A DNA stretch of 13,590 bases from Candidatus Cloacimonas sp. SDB (GCA_001412425.1 LKUH01000349.1:1-13590); one strand, 5' to 3'; positions 1 to 7,155 are shown, counted from the stretch's first letter. Notes: generated by a model not told the origin, from the sequence alone. Numbers and translations: made by a program.

Positions 1-276
1 AATGAAATCAAGATTTTTTTGAGCGTTGAATTTTAAACTTTCAGAGACTTTATAGACAGGTTTAACTTTCGCAGCGGCAGTTTCCTGTTCAGCCCGCAGT
101 ACTTCCTCACTTTTGTAAATATAGAATTCGAAAGGAGCGATAATGTCTTTTTCAGCAATTTGCCCCAGTGACATATCATATTCATAAGAAGAAAACCTAT
201 GAGGAGTTATAAGAAAGTGAAGTAATGAAATCAGAAAACTGATTATCAGTATATATAATATTTTTTGTTTAGCCAA
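1..276 (-). CDS. 7TM-HD family protein (PgpH-like), N-terminal part only
   Basis: I translated this 92-codon piece by hand; it is open to the window edge, so the gene continues beyond position 1. It begins with a hydrophobic signal-anchor helix (about residues 6-24). Then comes a segment with GQIAEKDIIAPFEFYIYKSE (about 38-57) and a VKPVY motif near residues 71-75. That pattern is typical of the start of the extracellular 7TMR-HDED domain of PgpH/YqfF-type proteins, whose C-terminal HD domain hydrolyses cyclic di-AMP in characterised members. The HD domain is outside the window, so the activity is inferred. The start I chose is TTG at 276; no ATG or GTG lies in frame between a GGGAGG sequence (295-300) and this TTG. 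The 18-base distance from GGGAGG is too long for a normal ribosome site, and an out-of-frame ATG lies between them, so the start is uncertain. Confidence 0.7.
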   Translation of the reverse strand, partial: MAKQKILYILIISFLISLLHFLITPHRFSSYEYDMSLGQIAEKDIIAPFEFYIYKSEEVLRAEQETAAAKVKPVYKVSESLKFNAQKNLDFI

Positions 277-290
277 TTTGCACCATAAAT

Positions 291-320
291 AAAGCCTCCC
301 TAAGAAAATAGAGAGGCTTT
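291..320 (-). terminator. Hairpin after the LysM gene, possible terminator
   Basis: Ten-base arms at 291-300 and 311-320 pair with one G-T wobble around a 10-base loop. On the minus strand the GC-rich part (GCCTCTC with GGGAGGC) is followed by TTTATTTAT, a poor but acceptable T-rich tail. It starts 17 bases after the end of the LysM gene. The same right arm carries the only strong Shine-Dalgarno-like sequence before the PgpH-like gene, so it could equally be a translation-control or attenuation hairpin for that gene. Confidence 0.5.
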
Positions 321-337
321 AATAATTAATAATTTAA

Positions 338-1225
338 CTAATCTCTGGGAATCTCAAAAACCTGATTTGGATAAATTAAGTCAGGATCTTTGATTTTATC
401 TTTATTGGCACGATAGATCACAGGCCATTTTACCGCATTACCATAAACTTCCGGATAAGAAGCAATACGCCACAGGCATTCTCCTTTATACACTTTCCAT
501 TCATTAGGTAATCCGCGTGGTATTTTTATGACCTGATTAGGATAGATCAAATTAGGATCTTTTATTATATCTCTATTTGCTCTATAAATTATGGGCCATT
601 TGGAAACGTCGTTATAAATAAAGCTGTAACCGGATATTTTAGAAAGCCAGTCACCTTTAACAACAGTATAAGTATCTTCATAGTATTTAGGTTTAGCGGC
701 ATCTAAACTGGCTTCCAAATTAGCGATTCTATTATCCAGGTCGGAAAAATCCTGCAGAAAATCAGGTACTTTAGCATAATTTGTCTGCCTATATTCATTG
801 TATTCAGCAATCATTTCATGAATCGATTTTTTTGCTTTCCAGAGCTCTTTATCACTTAAATTATTCCAGTTATCAATCTTATTGTTAAAATAATCGATCT
901 TATCTTGAATCATAGCAAATTCATCTTTTGATACGCCCAATTTATCAAGTATCTGTTGATGAACCATATCATACTCGCCATTAACCGTAGCCAATTCCTT
1001 TTTCAATTCTTCGATCCTGATCTCATAAGCTTCAGCATTAGCTATTGCATCAGCTTTTCTCTTCTGATTGTTGGCAAGTTCATTTTCCAGTGTTTCCCAA
1101 TAATGAAGCCTTTCATCTTTCTTTAATTCTTTGTATTCTTCTTCAGTAAGATAAACAACCCGGGATTGCAGCAATACCGGGATAACTATTAATAAAACGA
1201 GGGAAATTAGTGTAATTTTTTTCAT
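338..1225 (-). CDS. Secreted coiled-coil protein with two C-terminal LysM domains
   Basis: This 295-residue protein opens with MKKI and a hydrophobic segment (about 5-20) that looks like a signal peptide or anchor. A long charged, coiled-coil-like region follows (about 28-180). Two LysM repeats end the protein at about 186-237 and 243-294. Each repeat begins with a (V)xKG(D/E) element and ends with WPxIYRANxDxIKDPxLIYPNQ and IPR, the usual LysM close. LysM domains bind peptidoglycan or other N-acetylglucosamine polymers, so the protein probably sits on the wall from the periplasmic side. ATG at 1225 has AGGAG five to six bases upstream. It lies only 9 bases after the lipoprotein gene, so the two are almost certainly co-transcribed. 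I recognise no catalytic domain; a structural or division-related envelope role is a guess. Confidence 0.88.
   Translation of the reverse strand: MKKITLISLVLLIVIPVLLQSRVVYLTEEEYKELKKDERLHYWETLENELANNQKRKADAIANAEAYEIRIEELKKELATVNGEYDMVHQQILDKLGVSKDEFAMIQDKIDYFNNKIDNWNNLSDKELWKAKKSIHEMIAEYNEYRQTNYAKVPDFLQDFSDLDNRIANLEASLDAAKPKYYEDTYTVVKGDWLSKISGYSFIYNDVSKWPIIYRANRDIIKDPNLIYPNQVIKIPRGLPNEWKVYKGECLWRIASYPEVYGNAVKWPVIYRANKDKIKDPDLIYPNQVFEIPRD
344..670 (-). repeat. Tandem LysM-coding repeat (two units of about 52 codons)
   Basis: The units lie at about 515-670 (first LysM) and 344-499 (second), separated by a 5-codon linker. They share the protein pattern KWPxIYRANxDxIKDPxLIYPNQ with few changes, and the DNA is also visibly similar. 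This is an internal domain duplication, not a mobile repeat. Confidence 0.8.
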
Positions 1226-1234
1226 AACGTTCTC

Positions 1235-1486
1235 CTATTCTTCCAGCTCAAGTTCTTGTTGATAATTCTTCAAACTTTCTAATTGGGCTTGTTTCATCTT
1301 AAGCTCTTCTTCCAAAGCATCTTTTTCCATCTTCAATTCATTGGCATTTTGTTCTGCTTCAAGAGCTTCAGCTTCTGACAAATCCAGCTGGTCCTTTGTT
1401 ACTGGTGGTGGAGGTGGAGCGCAAGCAGTAATAAATATGGAAATAAGCAAAACTAAACCTAGAATTAATTTTAAGCTATCTTTCAT
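1235..1486 (-). CDS. Small coiled-coil lipoprotein
   Basis: The product has 83 residues. A lipoprotein signal peptide (residues 1-21: positive MKDSLK, then a hydrophobic core) ends in the lipobox I-T-A-C with Cys22 as the lipidation site. CAPPPPP follows, then an acidic/lysine-rich helical region (about 32-83) with leucine spacing typical of a coiled coil. It should be anchored by lipid to the inner or outer membrane, with the helix in the periplasm. The start at 1486 has a good AAGGAG five bases upstream. The gene lies 9 bases before the LysM gene, which also has a coiled-coil region, so the products may interact; this is inference. No enzymatic motif is visible and I cannot assign a family beyond lipoprotein. 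Confidence 0.8.
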   Translation of the reverse strand: MKDSLKLILGLVLLISIFITACAPPPPPVTKDQLDLSEAEALEAEQNANELKMEKDALEEELKMKQAQLESLKNYQQELELEE

Positions 1487-1513
1487 AATAACTCCTTTGT
1501 AAATTTATTATTG

Positions 1514-1552
1514 ACTATAACCTTATCTCAAACAATCAGTTTTATTTGTCAA
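1514..1552 (-). promoter_or_regulatory. Possible promoter of the lipoprotein-LysM pair
   Basis: In the 114-base gap after the large operon the minus strand has a perfect TTGACA (1547-1552). The -10 is unclear: AGATAA lies 18 bases downstream and TATAGT (1514-1519) lies 27 bases downstream, and neither fits well at standard spacing. The call rests on the TTGACA and on the gap. No convincing terminator ends the big operon here, so readthrough may also supply this pair. Confidence 0.3.
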
Positions 1553-1600
1553 GCATAAAGCTTCAATTTCAGTATTACCATATTCCTATATTTTTAGAAA

Positions 1601-3373
1601 TCAATTTCTATTGAGAAAATAATCTATCCCTTTTGCTGCTTTATGACCATCGGCAATTGCACTTATTGCATCAGCTGTAGAATTGACTATGTCACCTCCA
1701 GCAAATATTTTAAGCAGAGAAGTCTGTCCATATTCGTTAGTTATCACTTTATAACGATGAAATTTCAATTTATTACTGATATCCTCTCCCAGAAAGGAAT
1801 AATCAGGACCCTGCCCTATTGCGCTGATCAGATTATCCATCTTAAGTTCATGAATTTCATCTTCTAATGGGACAGGTCTGGGTCTCTTTCCTGCACCCTG
1901 ATCAACCATTTCTGCCTTATTCCAGATTAACTTAAGTTGATCGCCGGCTTTTTCCAGTTTTACCGGAATTGCCTGAGTTATAAATTTCACACCCTCATTA
2001 TGTGATTCCTGGATTTCTTCCGCGTCAGCCGGCATGTCTTCTTCCCGTCTGCGGTAAAGTAAAGTTACATCAGCCCCCAATCTTCGGGCAGTTCTTGCCG
2101 CATCCATGGCAACATTACCTCCACCGATAACTGCAACTTTTTTCCCCAATTCCAGATTAATGCCCCGGGTAAATTTCTCCAGAATATCAAGTCCATCCAG
2201 AACTCCATTCAGATCTTCACCTTCGATCTCAAGTTTGTAGGGAACCGTAAGACCAGTTGAGAAGAAAACGGCATCAAAATCATCATAAACTTTTCTGAAA
2301 TCAAGATCGGCTCCGACTTTTCTGTTATACTCAATCTCAATTCCCAGATTCAATATAGTCTCAATGTCCTTATCAAGCTGATCATAAGGCATTCTGTATT
2401 CAGGAACTCCGTATCTGATCATGCCACCTGCTTTTTCTTCTGACTCAAAAATTTTAATCCGATATCCTAATTTTCTTAAATAGTAGGCAGCACTCAGGCC
2501 ACCGGGACCTGAACCTATTATAGCTACTTTCTTGCCATTTTCGGGATAATCAGATATAATTTTCTGTTTCAGTTCTGATTGATCAATCTGGTCGATCAGA
2601 AATCTTTTTAGCCAGCGGATGGCGATAGGTTCTCCCAGAACTCCCAGAGAACAGACATCTTCGCAGCGATGGGTACAGATCCTGCCGCAGGTAGCCGGCA
2701 GCGGATTTGTCTCATAAAGCAGTTCTATACCTTTTGCCAGATCTCCTTCCCGCACAGCTTTGATATAACCAGGTATATTCATGTGAGCTGGACAGGTTGC
2801 AATACAAAGCCCGCACTCAACGCAGCGCATTGCCTCTTTTTCTGCTTCTTCCCGAGCATAGCCCTTAACCATTTCCAGAAAGGATTGAATACTTTCTTCA
2901 GGACTCAGCATTTTCATTTCTACTCTGGCTTTATCTAGTAATTCGTAACCTTCACTACGTTGATATCCTGGCTCTACAGTATCCCATGTTTTATTCTCAT
3001 TCCCCGGAACAAAGCGGAAAACATCTGCATCTGAATTGATCCAGATATATTCATTAGACATTGTTAAAGAACCTGTTGTGCAGATATCGACACATAAGGC
3101 ACACCAGCAGCAGCGTCCATAATCTATTTTGGGTCTTAACCCGCTATCGGAATATTGGGTCTCGATCCCTTCCACCGGGACCATATCTATGGCAGCATTT
3201 TGACAGATCATTTCACAGGAACCGCACCCGATACACTTTTCCAGATCATTCTTATGAAAACCCCTGTATCTATTGGCACCCGGACGTTCTTTCAATGGTT
3301 TTCTGGTAGTATAGGGTTTGCTGAATGCTCTTTTCCAAACATAAAATGGTGATATTAGATCTTTTAAACTCAT
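1601..3373 (-). CDS. NuoI/MbxN-like 2x[4Fe-4S] ferredoxin fused to a GltD/NfnB-like NAD(P)H oxidoreductase
   Basis: A 590-residue fusion and the last gene of the operon. Residues 1-110 are a NuoI/MbhN-type electron-transfer subunit with two cluster motifs: Cys47, 50, 53, 57 and Cys88, 91, 94, 98, with an additional Cys89. After a linker (about 110-180) comes a GltD-family module: Fe-S cysteines 184, 187, 190, 194 and 229, 233, 237, 241; the FAD motif IIGSGPGG (285-292); the NAD(P)H motif VIGGGNVAMD (415-424); Arg441-443 (RRR), suited to the NADPH phosphate; and a final FAD-binding AGGDI (558-562). Family members pass electrons between NADPH, FAD and Fe-S clusters. Here the module could feed NADPH electrons into the complex, or receive them. 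No glutamate synthase large subunit or NfnA lies nearby, so glutamate synthesis is unlikely. The reading frame is continuous through the junction. ATG at 3373 follows GAGAGG and begins 3 bases after the NuoD-like gene. Confidence 0.92.
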   Translation of the reverse strand: MSLKDLISPFYVWKRAFSKPYTTRKPLKERPGANRYRGFHKNDLEKCIGCGSCEMICQNAAIDMVPVEGIETQYSDSGLRPKIDYGRCCWCALCVDICTTGSLTMSNEYIWINSDADVFRFVPGNENKTWDTVEPGYQRSEGYELLDKARVEMKMLSPEESIQSFLEMVKGYAREEAEKEAMRCVECGLCIATCPAHMNIPGYIKAVREGDLAKGIELLYETNPLPATCGRICTHRCEDVCSLGVLGEPIAIRWLKRFLIDQIDQSELKQKIISDYPENGKKVAIIGSGPGGLSAAYYLRKLGYRIKIFESEEKAGGMIRYGVPEYRMPYDQLDKDIETILNLGIEIEYNRKVGADLDFRKVYDDFDAVFFSTGLTVPYKLEIEGEDLNGVLDGLDILEKFTRGINLELGKKVAVIGGGNVAMDAARTARRLGADVTLLYRRREEDMPADAEEIQESHNEGVKFITQAIPVKLEKAGDQLKLIWNKAEMVDQGAGKRPRPVPLEDEIHELKMDNLISAIGQGPDYSFLGEDISNKLKFHRYKVITNEYGQTSLLKIFAGGDIVNSTADAISAIADGHKAAKGIDYFLNRN

Positions 3374-3376
3374 TAG

Positions 3377-4546
3377 CTACCTCTCGATTTCAGGGGGGCA
3401 GGTATGTAAAGATACCATTAATCCTGCAATATCAGCTATATTTGTATTAACTGCTAATTTTTGCAGAAGTGAGATCGCATTGGAATAACTTGGACCGCGC
3501 ACTGCTATTCGACGAGGATAAGCAGAGCCATCAGTAACAATGTAATAACCATATTCCCCCCGGGAAGCCTCAGCCTGAACCCAGGTTTCACCTGGTTTTA
3601 TCCTCCAATGCAGAACATTCGGTAATTTTGTGTGAAATTCGCCTTTTTCCGGCATTCTGGCGATGATCTGCCGAATTAACTCTACAGACTGGTGCATTTC
3701 AGCAAATCGCACTTTTGCTCTGGTAAAAGCATCGGAATCACTGCCGGTTATTACATCAAAATCAAGCTTGTTATAAATTAAATAAGGCAGATCCTTACGC
3801 AGATCTCTGTCATACCCGGCAGCCTTGGCCGCCGGACCTGTAACGCCGAATTTATCGATCATCTCCTTTGTTATTACACCTAATCCTACAGCCCTTTTTT
3901 TAAAGAGAATGTTATTAAATAACACTTTATCAATATCTTCCAGCAGCACATCAATTTTTCTCAGTACTTTTTTCAGTCTTGAAACGAAACCAGGGGGAAT
4001 ATCTCCGCGAACACCTCCCGGTATTATATACATGTGATAAATTCTTCCTCCCGATAGTTCTTCGAACAAATCGAGAATAAAATCCCTGTGAGCAACCGAC
4101 CACTGTCCGATAGTACCCATTCCGAAGGAACCTGCCTGACCTCCGATCCACATCAGGAAGCTTGCCAATCTGGACATCTCTAAGGTCAGAGTTCTGAGCC
4201 AGAGGGCTTTTTCAGGGATTTCAATATTTCCCAGCTCTTCCAAGGCAGCAGCATATAAATATTCGTTGGTATCAGGTTCCGGTACACAAATTCTGCAGAC
4301 AATGGTGAAACCCTGAATAAAGGTTCTTCTTTCCAGCAGCTTTTCAAAACCCCTGTGCAGATAGCCGACATGAGTTTTAAGCTCAACAACTTCATCTCCA
4401 CTCACAGTAAGTTCCAGAGCTATATTTTCTGTCACACCGGGATGTTGAGGACCCTGCCAGACTTTGATAAATTTCTGTGAATCCAGATCTATGACAGGTC
4501 TTCCATCCTTGATTTCAGGAAATTTGCTTCTATCACCTTCAAACAT
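3377..4546 (-). CDS. mbxL: NuoD/MbxL-like 49-kDa subunit ([NiFe]-hydrogenase large-subunit relative)
   Basis: The 389-residue protein has the family marks GPQHPG (32-37) and HVGYLHRGFEKL (59-70). It retains an N-terminal Cys84-x-x-Cys87 (VCRIC), one half of a [NiFe] site. At the C-terminus hydrogenases have DPCxxC-TDR; here the end reads HTCPPEIER, so Cys383 remains but the last cysteine is Glu386 and the aspartate is His381. With three of four cysteine ligands it is unlikely to hold a [NiFe] centre. Complex I NuoD lacks all four, so this is an intermediate, MBX-like state. Its role is to pair with the NuoB-like subunit and couple electron transfer to the membrane arm. No C-terminal extension for protease maturation follows the final Arg. 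ATG at 4546 has AGGAG 8 bases upstream. Confidence 0.92.
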   Translation of the reverse strand: MFEGDRSKFPEIKDGRPVIDLDSQKFIKVWQGPQHPGVTENIALELTVSGDEVVELKTHVGYLHRGFEKLLERRTFIQGFTIVCRICVPEPDTNEYLYAAALEELGNIEIPEKALWLRTLTLEMSRLASFLMWIGGQAGSFGMGTIGQWSVAHRDFILDLFEELSGGRIYHMYIIPGGVRGDIPPGFVSRLKKVLRKIDVLLEDIDKVLFNNILFKKRAVGLGVITKEMIDKFGVTGPAAKAAGYDRDLRKDLPYLIYNKLDFDVITGSDSDAFTRAKVRFAEMHQSVELIRQIIARMPEKGEFHTKLPNVLHWRIKPGETWVQAEASRGEYGYYIVTDGSAYPRRIAVRGPSYSNAISLLQKLAVNTNIADIAGLMVSLHTCPPEIER

Positions 4547-4561
4547 GTATTGTTCTCCTGA

Positions 4562-5044
4562 TTATTTAAGTATTATATCTTCGATTATTTTTTCATCATC
4601 TTCTGCCACCAGACTGAGTATTTCGCCGATAGTGCCGGAAAATACTTTCGAGAAAAGTCCGATATTCATTCTGGTAAGATAAACATCGCCTTCCTCATCT
4701 TCATAAACTCCTATACGGCAGGGCATTATTGCAGCTATTTTTTTATTTTCATCTGCTTGAAGTATCTCAAATGAGTAATCTGCCTGGCAGATGGATAAAA
4801 CAGTTACATTCATTAAGGTTCCCATTCCTCTTTCAAAAAAACAATCTCCCAGATCGTAAATATGCAGTACTTCCCAGCCGTTCATATAAGCTGCTTCTTC
4901 CAGGCGGGAAACAGTTTCTTCAAAATCGTATTTGCTTTGAACAACTTTCATCATTTGATCGGGCATATTTTTCCAGACGATCAAACCGGTTAACAGGATT
5001 CCGATCAGGATTCCTAATAATAAAAAGATCACTCTGCTTTTCAT
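4562..5044 (-). CDS. Membrane-anchored DUF302 domain protein
   Basis: The product has 160 residues. An N-terminal hydrophobic helix (about 5-24) with Lys2 and Arg4 before it suggests an uncleaved anchor with the rest outside the cytoplasm, though a cleavable signal is possible. Residues about 33-130 match my memory of DUF302: a start like SKYDFEETVSRLEEA, a cysteine in SICQAD (Cys86, where the family often has CNP), and MPCRIGVYED (Cys109). Cys68 is additional. The biochemical role of DUF302 is not established. The gene lies in the operon, 8 bases after the NuoC-like gene and 15 bases before the NuoD-like gene, with TAGGAGG just before its ATG, so it is made together with the complex. It is not a standard MBX/MBH subunit; an accessory or sulfur-handling role is speculation. 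Confidence 0.82.
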   Translation of the reverse strand: MKSRVIFLLLGILIGILLTGLIVWKNMPDQMMKVVQSKYDFEETVSRLEEAAYMNGWEVLHIYDLGDCFFERGMGTLMNVTVLSICQADYSFEILQADENKKIAAIMPCRIGVYEDEEGDVYLTRMNIGLFSKVFSGTIGEILSLVAEDDEKIIEDIILK

Positions 5045-5052
5045 CCTACCTC

Positions 5053-5583
5053 CTAATTGTTTTCGGGATACAGCTTATTTTTCATATATTCTGCTGGATC
5101 GTGAGTTTTTCTGCCTGGTCGGGGGAAAAAAGTCTTTTCCGCATATTTTACTGTATCAAAATCCTTTCTCATGGGTGGTATGTCTTCCCATCCTTCCAGA
5201 ACAAATCCGGAGTCAATACCTGGACTGCCGGGGAAATCAATCCCGAAAAGTTCTTTTAATTCTCTCTGAAATGTTTCCGCATGTTCCCATAAATGGTGAA
5301 TTGAAGACATTTCTGCTGCTTGACGGTCGATTTTGACTCTGATTCCAAGACTGATATGTTTGTCATAATTATGGGTCATGTAAGTAAGCTGAAAAAGATT
5401 ATCTTCAATATAATCAACAGCCTGCAGGAAAATAAGTGAGGTGAATTGGTGAATATCCCTTAAATGGGTCAGCAGACTAACCAGTTGTTCTTTTTCAGCA
5501 GTAATAAAATAGAGGTCTTCCCTTTCTTGATTGAATTCATTCAATTTAAAAATCTGTTTAAGCTGTTCCATTATCTCATTCAT
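5053..5583 (-). CDS. mbxK: NuoC/MbxK-like 30-kDa subunit
   Basis: This 176-residue protein corresponds to complex I NuoC and to MbhK/MbxK. The family signature is visible at residues 98-121: LWEHAETFQRELKELFGIDF followed by PGSP, with the conserved acidic/Arg helix and the GIxFxGxP turn. The C-terminal tail (PPMRKDFDTVKYAEKTFFPR) also fits. The subunit has no cofactor and structurally supports the NuoD- and NuoB-like subunits in the peripheral arm. It is a separate gene, as in mbx clusters, not fused to NuoD as in some complex I operons. The ATG at 5583 has TAGGTAA before it and lies 6 bases after the NuoB-like gene. Confidence 0.92.
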   Translation of the reverse strand: MNEIMEQLKQIFKLNEFNQEREDLYFITAEKEQLVSLLTHLRDIHQFTSLIFLQAVDYIEDNLFQLTYMTHNYDKHISLGIRVKIDRQAAEMSSIHHLWEHAETFQRELKELFGIDFPGSPGIDSGFVLEGWEDIPPMRKDFDTVKYAEKTFFPRPGRKTHDPAEYMKNKLYPENN

Positions 5584-5589
5584 AATTAC

Positions 5590-6225
5590 CTACCAGTTAT
5601 AATCAGGCATATTCCAGTCTTTTATTATTTTTTTCTGGTTTGCCTTATACCAGCTGAAGTTCTCAGCATATTTATTTGCACCCTCAGCCTTTCCGGCTAT
5701 AATTCTTTTTTTAAGAGCTTCGAATCCCGCAATAATTGCTTCGGGGCGAGGCATGCAGCCTGCAATATAAATATCAACAGGTATGTAGTAATCAATTCGA
5801 TTTACAGTATTATAGCTGTCCCAGTACATACCGCCATTTATCGTGCAGCTGCCCAGTGCTATAACAAATTTGGGGCTCTGCATCTGCTCATAGCTTCTGA
5901 CAATTCTTTTAATTGTTTTTATGGAAGCGTACCCGCCGATTATGAAAACAGATGATTGGCGGGGAGTTGGCCGTGGTGCGATACCATACCTGAACATATC
6001 ATAACGGGCTGTCATGAGAGGTCGTAACTCAATTGCCCCGCATCCTGTTCCGAAACCAAGTATCCATAAGGAATTAGCTCGAGCCCAGTTAAGAAATTTC
6101 TCCACATATTTTCCCAGGCCTTTATAGGTTCTGGGTGGCAGGTCACAAAATAGTTCTTTTTCTTCCGCTTTTAATCCGTCATTTTCTAATTTGGTAACAA
6201 CCTTCCTTTTCTTTCCGAAAATCAC
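5590..6225 (-). CDS. mbxJ: NuoB/MbxJ-like Fe-S subunit with three cluster cysteines
   Basis: The 211-residue protein belongs to the NuoB/hydrogenase small-subunit family. It carries the cluster nearest to the catalytic or quinone site. Complex I has tandem cysteines in GxxCCAIE and MBH has CNGCDIE; here the segment is GTGCGAIEL, with only Cys62. The other expected ligands are present: Cys127 in GSCTINGG and Cys157 in AGCMPRPEA. Cys27 lies outside the usual positions. Three ligands would leave one iron open, which agrees with the site-differentiated cluster described for MBS. I re-read this codon run from the DNA and it is as stated. The start is GTG at 6225, five bases after AAGGAG, which overlaps the stop of the NuoH-like gene; an ATG 2 bases upstream is out of frame and followed immediately by TGA. 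Confidence 0.93.
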   Translation of the reverse strand: MIFGKKRKVVTKLENDGLKAEEKELFCDLPPRTYKGLGKYVEKFLNWARANSLWILGFGTGCGAIELRPLMTARYDMFRYGIAPRPTPRQSSVFIIGGYASIKTIKRIVRSYEQMQSPKFVIALGSCTINGGMYWDSYNTVNRIDYYIPVDIYIAGCMPRPEAIIAGFEALKKRIIAGKAEGANKYAENFSWYKANQKKIIKDWNMPDYNW

Positions 6226-6234
6226 ATTGACTCC

Positions 6235-7155
6235 TTATTTAATACTGACAATAATTATTGCTAACAATCCTATGAGGGCAGGATATTTCAGGAAGAATCT
6301 TATAGACTGTTCTGTTCTGAAGCGAGGAAAAGCAACTCCAACCGCTACTGATGTAAAAATGTAAATTAAAAAAGTCTTCAGTATAAGGGTAATAAAATTT
6401 GTCGCTCCGCCAAAAAAGAGATTCATATAAAGAACGAGTTTAGCGATATTGAAGATCGCGCGATTTGTCTGCAGCATTCCCAGATAAGCACTATGATATT
6501 CTGTTGGTGGTCCGATCGGAATTTCCTGAGGAGCAATTACTATGCTGAAGGGATTATGCATATTCATACCCAGAAGGGCTATTAAAGCAGCTATTGCAGC
6601 TAGCGGATTAGTAAAAATCGTCCAGTTTAAGATGCTTCCCTGCTGAGCAGCTACTATTTCGGTGATTGACAGAGTATTGTATTGAACCGCCAGGGAAATT
6701 ACTGCCAGCGAGAAAGGCACTTCAAATGCTGTCATTTGAGCTAACCCCCTGCTCACTCCTATGGGACTGTAGGGATGCCCGCTTTCACCTGCTCCCAGAG
6801 CCATTCCCAATTGCCCGAAAAAAATGAAATACATCACCAGGAAGACATCACCGGAAAAGCTGAAATTGGAAAAAACAGTAGAGCCAAAGATGGCAGGTAT
6901 GAAGAGATAAGTTCCTATTCCACTTGCAATTCTGAATACCGGACCCAGAAAAAACATAGTCCCGTGGGCAATCATTGTACGTTTAGCATTATTCTTAATT
7001 ATATCCAGAAAAGGCTGCCAGACAGGGGGACCGAATCTGCCATGTACTCTGGCAACTATTTTCATGACCATTCCGTTAAGGGTCAAACCCCAGATGGTTA
7101 TTAAAAAAAGAGACAGGATTGCATTACCAATTAAGATCAAAGTAACTGAATTCAT
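6235..7155 (-). CDS. mbxM: NuoH/MbxM-like membrane subunit
   Basis: A 306-residue, very hydrophobic protein with about eight likely membrane helices, the usual size for NuoH/MbhM. Family motifs are ARVHGRFGPPVWQPFLD (35-51), MTAFEVPFSLAVIS (141-154, with Glu145), and PQEIPIGPPTEYHSAYLGM (209-227), the acidic loop that in complex I faces the quinone cavity and the electron-transfer subunits. It links the peripheral arm (NuoB/NuoD-like) to the antiporter subunits. ATG at 7155 shares one base with the stop of the double antiporter gene (TAATG), after GGGAGT, so translation is coupled. Confidence 0.94.
   Translation of the reverse strand: MNSVTLILIGNAILSLFLITIWGLTLNGMVMKIVARVHGRFGPPVWQPFLDIIKNNAKRTMIAHGTMFFLGPVFRIASGIGTYLFIPAIFGSTVFSNFSFSGDVFLVMYFIFFGQLGMALGAGESGHPYSPIGVSRGLAQMTAFEVPFSLAVISLAVQYNTLSITEIVAAQQGSILNWTIFTNPLAAIAALIALLGMNMHNPFSIVIAPQEIPIGPPTEYHSAYLGMLQTNRAIFNIAKLVLYMNLFFGGATNFITLILKTFLIYIFTSVAVGVAFPRFRTEQSIRFFLKYPALIGLLAIIIVSIK

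Noticed and set aside
1596..1609. AGAAA/TTTCT hairpin over the stop of the NuoI-GltD gene as operon terminator
   Set aside because: The stem is short and A/T-only apart from one G-C pair, and it is followed by A residues, not a T run, on the transcribed strand.
1601..2820. GltD-like part as glutamate synthase small subunit
   Set aside because: No GltB gene is nearby, and the module is fused to a NuoI-like ferredoxin at the end of a respiratory operon, so an electron-input or output module fits better.
3377..7155. NuoH/B/C/D-like genes as ordinary complex I or as an H2-evolving hydrogenase
   Set aside because: No NuoE, F, G, A, J or K set is present and the membrane arm is Mrp/MBX type. The [NiFe] site lacks one cysteine, no maturation genes are seen, and the NuoB-like cluster motif is altered.
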